Below are positions 1-9,270 of a stretch of DNA of 64,000 bases, in pieces; within the stretch, counting starts at the first letter, position 1, and each line of letters begins with the position of its first letter. Under the pieces are notes generated by a model. The model did not search any database and was not told where the DNA came from. It saw only the letters and a program-made list of their open reading frames with translations. The stretch is taken from positions 718,501-782,500 of the forward strand of contig NZ_CP102265.1 in NCBI RefSeq assembly GCF_025147765.1, read 5' to 3'. The position numbers and the translations under genes were made by a program. This DNA is from Blautia obeum ATCC 29174 (GTDB lineage: Bacteria; Bacillota; Clostridia; Lachnospirales; Lachnospiraceae).

Positions 1-888
1 ATGCGGAATATTACAGACATACTGGCAAGATATTTATCAGATATCAATCTGCCGTCTGTCAGTATTATCGATATCATTGAAATAATCCTGATTACATTTT
101 TTGTATATCAGTTCATGGTGTGGATCAAATTTACACGCGCATATACTCTGCTTAAGGGACTTCTGGTCATTGGCGCATTTCTTATTATTGCTTATATATT
201 TAAGATAAATACGATCCTGTGGATCGTATCAAAACTGGCCAGTGCACTGATCACGGCGATCGTTGTAATATTTCAACCTGAATTGCGAAAGGTCGTGGAA
301 CAGCTGGGACAGAAAAAAATCATGGCATCCATTTTTCCTTTTGATTCCGGCAAAGAAGTAAAAGAAAGATTTACAGATAAGACGGTCAATGAACTGATCA
401 AAGCATGTTTTGATATGGCTGAGGTTAAGACAGGCGCACTGATCGTGATCGAACAGGAGATCAGACTTGATGAATATGTCAGAACGGGAATCAATGTGGA
501 TGCTCTTTTGACCAGTCAGCTGCTGATCAATATTTTTGAACACAATACACCACTCCATGACGGTGCAGTGATCGTAAGAGGAAATCGTATTGTTGCTGCA
601 ACCTGTTATCTTCCACTGTCTGACAATATGGAACTGAGTAAACAGCTTGGAACCAGACATCGTGCAGGTGTTGGAATCAGTGAAGTGACAGATTCTGTTA
701 CGATCATTGTTTCAGAGGAAACAGGACAGGTTTCTGTGGCACAGAACGGTCGGCTGTTGAGAAATATCAGCAGCAGTCAGCTTCGTGAAGTACTGGAAAA
801 AGCACAGAATAAGAAAATTGTGGATAACAACAAACTGAGACAGTTGTTGAAGGGAAGAGTGAAACATGAAGAAAAAAATAGGAAATAA
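1..888 (+). CDS. cdaA: Diadenylate cyclase CdaA (c-di-AMP synthase)
   Basis: This membrane enzyme joins two ATP into the second messenger c-di-AMP, which controls potassium and osmolyte balance and wall homeostasis. Three hydrophobic segments fill roughly residues 20-100, followed by a DisA_N cyclase domain. The two signature motifs are present: DGA at residues 187-189 (in LHDGAVIV) and RHR at 219-221 (in GTRHRAG). At 295 aa it is close to the usual 270-290. The ATG is the first base of the window, so an upstream ribosome site cannot be seen, but the N-terminus aligns with the family. The next gene, ybbR, overlaps its 3' end by 23 bases, the usual cdaA-cdaR pairing. Confidence 0.95.
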   Translation: MRNITDILARYLSDINLPSVSIIDIIEIILITFFVYQFMVWIKFTRAYTLLKGLLVIGAFLIIAYIFKINTILWIVSKLASALITAIVVIFQPELRKVVEQLGQKKIMASIFPFDSGKEVKERFTDKTVNELIKACFDMAEVKTGALIVIEQEIRLDEYVRTGINVDALLTSQLLINIFEHNTPLHDGAVIVRGNRIVAATCYLPLSDNMELSKQLGTRHRAGVGISEVTDSVTIIVSEETGQVSVAQNGRLLRNISSSQLREVLEKAQNKKIVDNNKLRQLLKGRVKHEEKNRK

Positions 889-2146
889 TCTTTCTTTGAA
901 AATTCTGTCTCTTGCAATTGCTATTCTGGTATGGCTTCTGGTTGTCAATATAAACAATCCGATCAGTACAAAGTCATTCATTGTGTCAGATGTGGAATTG
1001 CTGAATGAGGCATATATCGATGCAGACGGAAAAATGTGTATGCAGGATGAAGAACAGGTTCCCATCCGTGTGACGATCAAAGCTCAGAGAAAGATCCTGG
1101 ACAGGATCTCACTCAATGATATTCGTGCGGTTGCGGATCTTCAGCAGGCGGTGAGCCTGAAAACAGATCCGGTCATGGTTCCGATCACTGTATCCTGTGG
1201 GCGGATTTCAGCAGACAATATTGAAGTGAGTCCGCAGAATATGAGCCTTCATCTGGAGGATAAAGATACACAGGAGTTTGTAGTAAATGTGAATACAAAC
1301 AACACAAAACCTGACAGGGGCTATGAAATTGGAGCGCTGATTTCCAATCCGGAGAAAATCAAAATTACAGGTCCGGTGTCTCTGATCAATAAAATAGATA
1401 AGGTAAATGCTTCCATCGATGTAGATGGAGCAATGGAAGATGTGACTCAGGAGACCGATGTCAAGATCATTGATAAGAACGGTGAGGAATTTACCGATAC
1501 AGACATGGGTTATCTGAATGTTTCGAAAGTATATGTAACTGCAAAATTATGGAAAGTTCAGTCGAATGTCAGAATCAGTGCAGAGTATTCCGGTACTCCG
1601 GCAGCAGGATATCAGGTGGAGAGTATTATGACAACACCGAATGTGATCAGTATTGCCGGAAGTGAAGATGCACTGGCATCACTGAAAGAGCAGAATAATA
1701 CGATCTGGCTGCCGGGTTCTGTGGCGGATATTTCGGATCGAAACAGTGATTTTGAAGAGAAAATCAATATTTCAGATTATCTTCCGGATGGCCTGAAGCT
1801 TACCAGCGATTCCAGTGAAGATGTATTTGTCAGAGTAAATATTCTTCCGGAGGGAAGCAATGTATGTGAGGTTCCGACAAAGAATATAATTGTGAATGAT
1901 TCACCTGAGGGAATGCAGGTTTCATTTGATACTGCAAAGATAGAAATTCGTGTTAAGAAAACTTCCGATGATCTTGCAGATCTCACAGAAGGCGATATTA
2001 AAGCGTCAATAGATCTTAAGGGAATGAGCGAAGGAAGTTATGAAGTGCCTGTCAGCATAGAAATACCGAAGGGATATGAGCTGGTAGACGAAGTAACGAC
2101 AGGGGTGGAGATTTCCAAAATTTCTACAGCAGATGAAAGCAATTAA
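866..2146 (+). CDS. ybbR: YbbR-domain protein, CdaA regulator (CdaR)
   Basis: This is an extracytoplasmic protein anchored by one N-terminal transmembrane helix (about residues 8-26, LSLKILSLAIAILVWLLVV). It is followed by about four YbbR repeats. The family binds CdaA in the membrane and adjusts c-di-AMP synthesis. The start overlaps the end of cdaA by 23 bases, with a GGAAGAG ribosome site inside cdaA, so the two are translationally coupled. Its length of 426 aa is normal for Clostridia. No glmM follows, unlike in Bacillus; an HPr gene comes next. Confidence 0.9.
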   Translation: MKKKIGNNLSLKILSLAIAILVWLLVVNINNPISTKSFIVSDVELLNEAYIDADGKMCMQDEEQVPIRVTIKAQRKILDRISLNDIRAVADLQQAVSLKTDPVMVPITVSCGRISADNIEVSPQNMSLHLEDKDTQEFVVNVNTNNTKPDRGYEIGALISNPEKIKITGPVSLINKIDKVNASIDVDGAMEDVTQETDVKIIDKNGEEFTDTDMGYLNVSKVYVTAKLWKVQSNVRISAEYSGTPAAGYQVESIMTTPNVISIAGSEDALASLKEQNNTIWLPGSVADISDRNSDFEEKINISDYLPDGLKLTSDSSEDVFVRVNILPEGSNVCEVPTKNIIVNDSPEGMQVSFDTAKIEIRVKKTSDDLADLTEGDIKASIDLKGMSEGSYEVPVSIEIPKGYELVDEVTTGVEISKISTADESN

Positions 2147-2160
2147 CAGGAGATTTCAGA

Positions 2161-2424
2161 ATGGTAAGTCAGAAGATAACAGTCAATAATCCATCGGGAC
2201 TTCATTTGCGCCCGGCTGGTATATTGTGTAATGAAGCTATAAAATACAGTTCCGCGATCACATTCACTTTTGAAGGCGGTACAGCAAACGCGAAGAGTGT
2301 ATTGAGTGTACTGGGAGCATGTGTAAAATGCGGAGATGAAATTGAACTGGTCTGCGAAGGGGCAGACGAACAGGAAGCATTGAAAGCTTTGACCGATGCG
2401 ATCAGCAGTGGTCTTGGTGAATAG
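2161..2424 (+). CDS. ptsH: HPr-family phosphocarrier protein
   Basis: HPr carries phosphate from enzyme I to the sugar-specific EIIA proteins of the phosphotransferase system. Its Ser-46 form signals carbon catabolite repression through CcpA. The 87-aa protein has the active-site histidine at residue 15 (SGLHLRPAG) and the regulatory serine at residue 46 (NAKSVLSV), so both phosphorylation sites are kept and it is not a Crh-type paralogue. An AGGAG site lies about 8 bases before the ATG. It sits 14 bases after ybbR, suggesting cotranscription. Whether it is the main HPr of the cell cannot be told from this window. Confidence 0.88.
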   Translation: MVSQKITVNNPSGLHLRPAGILCNEAIKYSSAITFTFEGGTANAKSVLSVLGACVKCGDEIELVCEGADEQEALKALTDAISSGLGE

Positions 2425-2458
2425 AAACATATGTAAAGAAGTTTAAGGAGGAGTAGTC

Positions 2459-5095
2459 GTGAAAAAACAAGTTGTGGCAGTAATGTTGAGCCTTGCAATG
2501 TGCGCATCTACCGGTGCAGAAGCAAGTATTGTCAGTGCAGCCGAATTTTCTTCTGAGGTGTCAGCAGCAGAGGAAACGGAATCTGATGAAGCGTCCGTTG
2601 CGGACGAGAACGATGGTTCTGCAGTAGTAGATGATTCCGCAGTAGTAGATGATTCTGCAGTCGATATCGATTCAGATGCGGCAGCAGATGATGCAGATCA
2701 GGCAGAAGATAGCGTTCCGGCAGATACGGAAAATCAGGCAGATGTTGATTTCAGTTCCGGTGAGGAAGAGGTTGTGACTGAAGAGGCAGAGGATGAGGCT
2801 CCGGCAGTGACAGAAGAAACTGCAGAAGAAGCTGGTAAAGCAAATGAATCATCTGATGCTAATGGTAAAGTAGCTTCCCTTGAGTATACAAGATGGAAAT
2901 TTGTAAATGGCAAATGGAAACTGGAAAAGTACTCACCTTCCAGAATACAGGAAACTGCAGCAGCTGTCGGAACAGAAGAAACTGCAGAAGCAGCAGGAAC
3001 TGATGAGAATGCAGCTGTTGATACAGCAGCAGAAACTACAGAAGCTGTAGCAGATGAATCACAGGCGGCTGTTGATACAACTGCAGAAACTACAGAAGCT
3101 GTAGTAGATGAATCACAGGCAGCTGTTGAGACAGCAGTAGAAACACAGCAGACAGATGAGACACAGCCGGCTGCAGATGAACAGCAGGCAGAGGAAGCAG
3201 GTGCAAGTGCTTATTATACATCAGCAGATGGCCTGGTAAAGATTACAACATTGAATGTTAATAACAGTGTTCTGGCTTCAGGATATTATGCATTTGATAA
3301 AGATGGATATCTTCTGACAGGAAGAAATGCTGTTGGAAATGATTTCTATTATTTCCGTACAGAAGGCGATGTTCAGATTGTGAATGCACTTTCTGCAGAT
3401 AAGAAGACACCTTATAATTCTCAGCTCGGTCAGGCAATTTCCGATACATGGATCTGGGATGCAGGTCAGGGAGCATTTAACTATTATGGTCATGATAATG
3501 GTAAACAGGTAAATCTTGAAGCAAACAAGATTTACAGTATCAATGGAGCTTCTTACTATCTTCTGAATGGTGGTAAGCCATACGTAGGAGATCAGAAGAT
3601 CAGCGGAGGCATCTGCTATTTCCAGCCCGCAGCATCTGCAGGAGATATTCCTGGTAAGATGGCAGTCAACGGATGGTTTGGAAAGAGTACCAATAAGGGT
3701 ACACAGTGGCGTTATTTTAATGCAAACGGAGATTACCAGAAAAAAGGAATCGGAGCATACAAGCTTCTGAGTAACAGCGACAATCTTTATCTGCTGGATG
3801 CAAATGGTTACCTGATCAGAAACAGAAAACCAGTCAAGGGTGCTGACAGATATTATTATATGGCTGACGGTAATGGTGTTGCATACAGAAACAAACTGAT
3901 CAAATACGGTAAATACAGATACTATTTCACCGGCAACGGACGTCGCGCTACCTGGAAAAATCGTTGGGTGAAACTTTCCGGAGCAGGAAACCGCTATTAT
4001 TATTTCGGAAAAGTAGCAGGACGTGTTCAGGAACAGAAGGGAATCAAGAAAGTTACTGTCAATGGTAAATTTGTCGGATGGTTCTATTTCTCTTCCAAAG
4101 GTAACTCTTTTATAAACTGCTGGAAGAGCGGAAGATATTATCTCGCAGACGGACGTATGGCAAGTGGTGTTACCAAAATTAATGGTAAATATTACTTCTT
4201 CCAGAGATCCAGTTCCAAATCATATAGAGGTAAAGTATACAAAAGCAAATGGGTTAAGTATAATGGCAGATACTATTATGCTTCCAAAAGCGGTGTACTT
4301 GCAGAAAATGGCTGGAAACGTATCAAGACAGACGGAAGATTCTATTACTTCTATTTCAAGAATCTGACAGCTGTAACAAATAAAACCGGTGTAGAACACA
4401 ATGGAACTTACGGAAGCCTGGATGGCAGAGGTCGTTTCATTGAGGCTGGCTGGGTTGTTGTAAATAACAACAGAAACTATGTACGTTATATCGATCCGAA
4501 GACTGGTAAATATGTCAAGAATACAACCAGATGGATCAATGGTATGCAGTACAGATTTAACAGCAGAGGATACAGAGTCAACGACAGAACAAATGAGTTC
4601 AGACGCAGCAGCTATTATCTGACCTGTGATCGTGTGAACGGAGTGCTGACTGTTTACACAGACAGCACCATGAGAATTCCGATCAAAACAATCCGCGTTT
4701 CTGTTGGTAAAGCCGGTACAGAGACACCTACCGGTACATGGACAATGCACAGAGCAGGACGCTGGCAGGAACTGATGGGACCATCCTGGGGACAGTATGG
4801 AACACATGTTGTGAATGGTATTTTTGTTCATTCCGTAGCATGTGGTCAGGCAAACAGTTATAATCTTCCGGTTGGAGAATACCTGAGACTTGGAAATCCG
4901 GCATCTCACGGATGCATCCGTGCCTGTGTAGCTGATGCAAAATGGGTTTGGGACAACTGCAATGGTTCCAAGATCCATATCTTTGATGGCACATATACAT
5001 CCAATGAAGCACTCAAAGGACCTCTGGGCAGAAAAGCACTCACACCTTTAAGAGGCAGCAAGAACTTTGACCCGACGGACCCGGCTTGTAAGTAA
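2459..5095 (+). CDS. Secreted cell-wall-binding L,D-transpeptidase (YkuD domain)
   Basis: The 878-aa exported protein should cross-link or remodel peptidoglycan. It starts at GTG, chosen because AAGGAGGAG lies 6 bases upstream. In order it has a signal peptide (residues 1-about 28), a long acidic Glu/Asp/Ala/Thr-rich region (about 30-245) with imperfect repeats of the type TTEAVADESQAAVDT, many aromatic Tyr/Gly repeats resembling choline-binding or glucan-binding modules (about 250-700), and a C-terminal YkuD domain with the catalytic SHGCIR motif near residue 820. The repeats should hold it to the wall or to a wall polysaccharide such as that made by the next locus. A strong terminator follows. 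The ligand of the repeats is inference. Confidence 0.85.
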   Translation: MKKQVVAVMLSLAMCASTGAEASIVSAAEFSSEVSAAEETESDEASVADENDGSAVVDDSAVVDDSAVDIDSDAAADDADQAEDSVPADTENQADVDFSSGEEEVVTEEAEDEAPAVTEETAEEAGKANESSDANGKVASLEYTRWKFVNGKWKLEKYSPSRIQETAAAVGTEETAEAAGTDENAAVDTAAETTEAVADESQAAVDTTAETTEAVVDESQAAVETAVETQQTDETQPAADEQQAEEAGASAYYTSADGLVKITTLNVNNSVLASGYYAFDKDGYLLTGRNAVGNDFYYFRTEGDVQIVNALSADKKTPYNSQLGQAISDTWIWDAGQGAFNYYGHDNGKQVNLEANKIYSINGASYYLLNGGKPYVGDQKISGGICYFQPAASAGDIPGKMAVNGWFGKSTNKGTQWRYFNANGDYQKKGIGAYKLLSNSDNLYLLDANGYLIRNRKPVKGADRYYYMADGNGVAYRNKLIKYGKYRYYFTGNGRRATWKNRWVKLSGAGNRYYYFGKVAGRVQEQKGIKKVTVNGKFVGWFYFSSKGNSFINCWKSGRYYLADGRMASGVTKINGKYYFFQRSSSKSYRGKVYKSKWVKYNGRYYYASKSGVLAENGWKRIKTDGRFYYFYFKNLTAVTNKTGVEHNGTYGSLDGRGRFIEAGWVVVNNNRNYVRYIDPKTGKYVKNTTRWINGMQYRFNSRGYRVNDRTNEFRRSSYYLTCDRVNGVLTVYTDSTMRIPIKTIRVSVGKAGTETPTGTWTMHRAGRWQELMGPSWGQYGTHVVNGIFVHSVACGQANSYNLPVGEYLRLGNPASHGCIRACVADAKWVWDNCNGSKIHIFDGTYTSNEALKGPLGRKALTPLRGSKNFDPTDPACK

Positions 5096-5107
5096 ATAAT
5101 AAAATAC

Positions 5108-5135
5108 AGCGCTCTCCCAAATGGAGGGCGCTTTT
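5108..5135 (+). terminator. Rho-independent terminator after the L,D-transpeptidase gene
   Basis: A 9-bp stem (GCGCTCTCC / GGAGGGCGC) with a 5-base loop is followed by TTTT. It separates the transpeptidase gene from rfbB. Confidence 0.8.
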
Positions 5136-5153
5136 CAGGAGGAAAGTAAAATA

Positions 5154-6236
5154 ATGAGAACATACCTTGTAACTGGTGGTGCAGGATTTATCGGATCCAA
5201 CTATATTCATTATATGTTTAAAAAATATGACAACGAGATCCGTATTATCAATGTAGATAAACTGACTTATGCAGGAAATCTTGAAAATCTGAAAGATATT
5301 GAAGACCGTGAAAATTACACATTTGTGAAAGCTGATATTTGTGACAGCGAAGCAATCATGAAGATCTTTGATGAAAATGACATTGACAGAGTCGTTCATT
5401 TTGCAGCAGAGAGTCATGTAGACAGAAGTATACGTAATCCGGAAGTTTTTGTTAAGACAAACGTACTTGGAACTCTGGTTATGCTGAATGCAGCAAAATC
5501 TGCATGGGAACTTCCGGACGGAACATTCAAACCGGACAAAAAATTCCTGCATGTATCAACGGATGAGGTATATGGCTCTCTGGAAGAGGACGGCGGATTT
5601 TTCTATGAGACAACTCCATATGATCCGCACAGTCCATATTCTGCAAGTAAAGCATCCTCTGATATGCTGGTAAAATCCTACATGGATACTTACAAATTCC
5701 CGGCAAATATCACAAACTGCAGTAATAACTATGGTCCATACCAGTTCCCGGAAAAACTGATTCCGCTGATCATCAACAATGCACTTCAGGGAAAGAAACT
5801 TCCGGTATACGGAGATGGAAAAAATGTTCGTGACTGGCTTTATGTTATGGATCATGCAAAAGGAATCGATATGGTACAGGAAAAGGGAAGACTTTTCGAG
5901 ACATATAATATCGGCGGTCACAACGAAAAACAGAATATTCAGATCATCCATATCATTCTGGATACTCTGCAGGAGATGCTCCCGGAAGGGGATCCTCGTA
6001 AAGAACTTGTCAGTGAGAACCTGATCACATATGTAGAAGATCGTAAGGGACATGACCGTCGTTATGCGATCGCACCGGACAAGATCAAAGAGGAAGTTGG
6101 CTGGTATCCGGAAACCTGTTTCGAAGATGGTATCCGTCTGACAATCCAGTGGTTCTTTGAGCATGAAGACTGGATGAAAAATGTTACCAGTGGTGACTAT
6201 CAGAAATATTACGAAGCAATGTATAAAACAAAATAA
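5154..6236 (+). CDS. rfbB: dTDP-glucose 4,6-dehydratase
   Basis: This enzyme performs the second step of dTDP-L-rhamnose synthesis, converting dTDP-glucose to dTDP-4-keto-6-deoxyglucose with NAD. It is an extended short-chain dehydrogenase with the Rossmann motif TGGAGFIGSNY at the N-terminus, STDEVYGSL around the active site and the catalytic YSASK tyrosine-lysine pair. The 360-aa length is normal. The start chosen is the ATG 11 bases after AGGAGG, not an in-frame ATG 33 bases upstream that lies inside the preceding terminator. It is separated from rfbA by a carboxypeptidase gene and two regulatory sites, so it is a single-gene unit. Confidence 0.95.
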   Translation: MRTYLVTGGAGFIGSNYIHYMFKKYDNEIRIINVDKLTYAGNLENLKDIEDRENYTFVKADICDSEAIMKIFDENDIDRVVHFAAESHVDRSIRNPEVFVKTNVLGTLVMLNAAKSAWELPDGTFKPDKKFLHVSTDEVYGSLEEDGGFFYETTPYDPHSPYSASKASSDMLVKSYMDTYKFPANITNCSNNYGPYQFPEKLIPLIINNALQGKKLPVYGDGKNVRDWLYVMDHAKGIDMVQEKGRLFETYNIGGHNEKQNIQIIHIILDTLQEMLPEGDPRKELVSENLITYVEDRKGHDRRYAIAPDKIKEEVGWYPETCFEDGIRLTIQWFFEHEDWMKNVTSGDYQKYYEAMYKTK

Positions 6237-6260
6237 TATCTCATAAAAGATGAGATCAGA

Positions 6261-6306
6261 AACGCTGTATATTTCAGGAATTCTCCTGATCTGTACAGCG
6301 TTTTTT
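6261..6306 (+). terminator. Terminator after rfbB
   Basis: A 9-bp perfect stem AACGCTGTA / TACAGCGTT is followed by a T-rich tract (TTTTTT including stem end). The loop is about 24 bases. Confidence 0.8.
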
Positions 6307-6352
6307 ATGCACAGAGATATGGAAAAAGATTTTAGCGAAAATAGGCATTGAA

Positions 6353-6381
6353 TTTACAGAGCGATTGTGAGAAAATAATAT
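6353..6381 (+). promoter_or_regulatory. Sigma-A-type promoter for the DD-carboxypeptidase gene
   Basis: TTTACA and TAATAT are separated by 17 bases. The predicted start of transcription would leave a leader of about 70 nt before the carboxypeptidase ATG. Confidence 0.6.
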
Positions 6382-6457
6382 GAGATATGTCTAGCTCTAA
6401 AAAGCAGAATCTGACAGGCTACATAAGATAACAGTTTATGACAATGGAGGTAAATAG

Positions 6458-7783
6458 ATGAACAAAGGAATATACCGGATTGCGGCTGGTGTTGGTGCGG
6501 CAGTGATCCTGGTGTCTTCTGCGACAGCACAGGCAGCAACCGTAACTGCCAATGGAACTCCTGCACCGGTAGCGAGTGACAGCATTGCAGGCTGGCCGGC
6601 AGCTCCTGCTGTCACGTCAGAAACCGCAGTTCTGATCGATGCAGATACGGGAGCGGTTTTGTATGACAAAGGAATGGACGAATATCGTTATCCTGCCAGC
6701 ACGACAAAGATCATGACGATGTTGGTTGCGATCGAGAACAGTTCCCCAAAGGATATTGTTACTTTTACAGAAACAGGAATCAGGGATGTCACCTGGGACA
6801 GCAGTAACATCAACGCACAGCTTGGTGAAACGATGACGATGAAGGACTGCTGGATGGCTGCATATATTAAATCAGCCAATGAAGTCTGTGCACAGATTGC
6901 TGAGACGGTAGGTGGGACAGAAGCAAATTTTGTTGAAATGATGAACCAGAAGGCAAAAGAACTTGGATGTACACATACACATTTTGCCAATGCCAGTGGG
7001 CTGCCGGATGAAAATCATTATTCCAGTGCTCATGACCTGGCAAAGATCATGCGTGCATGCCTTCGAAATAAACGTTTCCGTCAGGTGATGAAATGTTCGA
7101 ATTATAAGATCCCGGCAACGAATTTAAGCGAAGCAAGGGTTATGCATACGCATATGCCGCTCATGGCAAAAGAGTCCAATCTTTATTATGCAGACTGCAT
7201 AGGCGGTAAGACCGGATTTTCAACGGATGCACAGCATACACTTGTGACAGCTGCCGAACGAAACGGACGTACGTATATAGCAGTTACCATGCGTGCGGCA
7301 GATCTTGGAATCAACTGTACGGACAGTACATCATTATTTAATTATGCATTTGATAATTTTGATACGATCGATGTGGACGGAACAGCAATGACAGTGCCAA
7401 AAGGTGTTACGGTTAATGATCTGACAACCGATACAGCAGAGCGAAATGGTAAGACGTTGACCAGATATTACTATAGTGGACAGTTTGTCGGCTATGTGGC
7501 AGAAGCACAGCCGACAGAAACTCCGGCCGTGGAAGAGACAGCTGAAACAGCAGCAGAACCTTCAGAAACAGAGGCGGCTGAAACTGTGACAGATTCGCTG
7601 GAGACGACGGAAAATGATTCTCAGGCAGAGGTTCAGACTGGACAGAAATCCATGTCCGAGCAGATTCAGGAGATCCGTACCGAGGGATTATCCGGTATGA
7701 TGAAAGCTCTTCTGATCGCAATGGGAGTCATGGCAGTGATTCTGATCGCATTATTGATCGCACTTCATATAAAGAATGGATGA
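6458..7783 (+). CDS. D-alanyl-D-alanine carboxypeptidase (PBP5/DacA family), active-site intact
   Basis: This penicillin-binding protein removes the terminal D-Ala from peptidoglycan stem peptides outside the cell. It has a signal peptide (about 1-28), an S11 peptidase domain with all three motifs (S81-T-T-K84, S139-A-N141, K251-T-G), a Glu/Thr-rich linker (about 345-400) and a C-terminal membrane helix (about 412-438). The helix replaces the amphipathic anchor of typical PBP5. The start has GGAGG about 9 bases upstream. It lies between rfbB and rfbA inside the polysaccharide locus. A related gene further on, on the minus strand, lacks the catalytic residues. Confidence 0.9.
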   Translation: MNKGIYRIAAGVGAAVILVSSATAQAATVTANGTPAPVASDSIAGWPAAPAVTSETAVLIDADTGAVLYDKGMDEYRYPASTTKIMTMLVAIENSSPKDIVTFTETGIRDVTWDSSNINAQLGETMTMKDCWMAAYIKSANEVCAQIAETVGGTEANFVEMMNQKAKELGCTHTHFANASGLPDENHYSSAHDLAKIMRACLRNKRFRQVMKCSNYKIPATNLSEARVMHTHMPLMAKESNLYYADCIGGKTGFSTDAQHTLVTAAERNGRTYIAVTMRAADLGINCTDSTSLFNYAFDNFDTIDVDGTAMTVPKGVTVNDLTTDTAERNGKTLTRYYYSGQFVGYVAEAQPTETPAVEETAETAAEPSETEAAETVTDSLETTENDSQAEVQTGQKSMSEQIQEIRTEGLSGMMKALLIAMGVMAVILIALLIALHIKNG

Positions 7784-7820
7784 AAATAAATAAAGAACTT
7801 GAAATAAAGGAGGAAACATA

Positions 7821-8699
7821 ATGAAAGGTATTATTTTAGCAGGTGGTTCAGGAACCAGATTATATCCATTAACAAAGGCAATTTCCAAACAGATCATGCC
7901 GGTTTATGACAAACCGATGATCTATTATCCATTGTCTACACTGATGCTTGCCGGAATCCGTGAGGTTCTGATCATTTCTACACCAAGAGATCTTCCGGTT
8001 TTCCGTGATCTTCTGGGAGATGGAAGCCAGCTTGGAATGAGATTTGAATATGCAGTACAGGAACAGCCGAGAGGACTGGCAGATGCATTTATCATCGGTG
8101 CAGATTTCATTGGCAATGATGCAGTTGCCCTGGTACTTGGAGATAATATTTTCTACGGACAGAGCTTTTCCAGAGTCCTTCAGAATGCTTACAGACGCAC
8201 AGAAGAAGAAAAAGGTGCGACTATTTTCGGTTATTATGTAAGAGATCCTAGAGAATATGGTGTTGTAGAATTTGATGAGAACGGCAAAGCCCTTTCTATT
8301 GAAGAAAAACCGGAACATCCGAAGTCAAACTATGCAGTACCGGGTCTGTATTTCTATGATAATGATGTTGTAGAAATCGCCAAAAATGTAAAACCGTCTG
8401 CCCGTGGTGAGATTGAGATCACCAGCATCAACAACGAATATCTGAGAAGAGGAACTTTGAAGGTAGAGACTCTGGGACGTGGATTTGCATGGCTGGATAC
8501 AGGAAATCATGATTCTCTGCTTGATGCAGCAGATTTTGTTGCAGCATTCCAGAAACGTCAGGGACTGTACATTTCCTGCATCGAAGAGATTGCATACAAA
8601 CGCGGATTTATTACAAAGGAGCAGCTTGTTGAACTGGCACAGCCTCTTCTTAAGACTGCTTATGGAAAATATCTGATTGAAATAGCGGAGGGATTATAA
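7821..8699 (+). CDS. rfbA: Glucose-1-phosphate thymidylyltransferase
   Basis: The enzyme joins glucose-1-phosphate to dTTP, giving dTDP-glucose, the entry step to dTDP-rhamnose. The N-terminal nucleotide-binding motif GGSGTRLYPLT and the following KQIMPVYDKPM are as in RmlA. The 292-aa length matches. AAAGGAGG lies 8 bases before the ATG. No promoter is clear in the 37 bases after the carboxypeptidase gene, so it may be read with it. It begins a tight run of genes through to rfbD. Confidence 0.96.
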   Translation: MKGIILAGGSGTRLYPLTKAISKQIMPVYDKPMIYYPLSTLMLAGIREVLIISTPRDLPVFRDLLGDGSQLGMRFEYAVQEQPRGLADAFIIGADFIGNDAVALVLGDNIFYGQSFSRVLQNAYRRTEEEKGATIFGYYVRDPREYGVVEFDENGKALSIEEKPEHPKSNYAVPGLYFYDNDVVEIAKNVKPSARGEIEITSINNEYLRRGTLKVETLGRGFAWLDTGNHDSLLDAADFVAAFQKRQGLYISCIEEIAYKRGFITKEQLVELAQPLLKTAYGKYLIEIAEGL

Positions 8700-8700
8700 A

Positions 8701-9270
8701 ATGGGAAAAATTACAGTAGAGACATGTCATATTGAAGGCCTGAAAGTGATCACACCGGCAGTATTCGGTGATGAACGCGGATATTTTATGGAAACATATA
8801 ACTACAACGATTACAAAGCAGCCGGAATCGATATGGAATTCGTACAGGATAACCAGTCCAGTTCCCGTAAAGGCGTACTTCGTGGACTTCATTTCCAGAT
8901 CAACTATCCACAGGATAAACTTGTTCGTGTAGTGAGCGGAGAAGTTTTTGATGTTGCGGTCGATCTGCGAGAAGGTTCCCCGACATATGGACAGTGGTAT
9001 GGAGTCCTTCTTTCTGCAGAGAATAAGAAACAGTTCTTTATTCCGAAGAATTTTGCTCACGGATTTGTTGTTCTTTCTGATTCTGCAGAATTTGCTTATA
9101 AATGTACCGATTTTTATCATCCGAATGATGAGGGCGGTCTTGCATACAATGACCCGGATATCGGAGTAGAATGGCCGATTCCGGAAGGTATGGAACTGAT
9201 CCTCTCTGACAAAGATCAGAAATGGGGAAGTTTTAAGGAATATACTGCCAACAGGAGTAAAAAGGATTGA
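8701..9270 (+). CDS. rfbC: dTDP-4-dehydrorhamnose 3,5-epimerase
   Basis: It epimerises C3 and C5 of dTDP-4-keto-6-deoxyglucose, the third step to dTDP-L-rhamnose. The 189-aa cupin protein has the catalytic histidine region LRGLHFQ and the downstream FAHGFVVLSD segment. It begins one base after the rfbA stop, with GGAGG inside the end of rfbA, and its stop overlaps the start of the exporter permease. Confidence 0.95.
   Translation: MGKITVETCHIEGLKVITPAVFGDERGYFMETYNYNDYKAAGIDMEFVQDNQSSSRKGVLRGLHFQINYPQDKLVRVVSGEVFDVAVDLREGSPTYGQWYGVLLSAENKKQFFIPKNFAHGFVVLSDSAEFAYKCTDFYHPNDEGGLAYNDPDIGVEWPIPEGMELILSDKDQKWGSFKEYTANRSKKD

Noticed and set aside
4220..4978. 252-codon minus-strand frame opposite the L,D-transpeptidase
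   Set aside because: Antisense to Tyr/Gly repeats and the YkuD domain; no start signal or domain.
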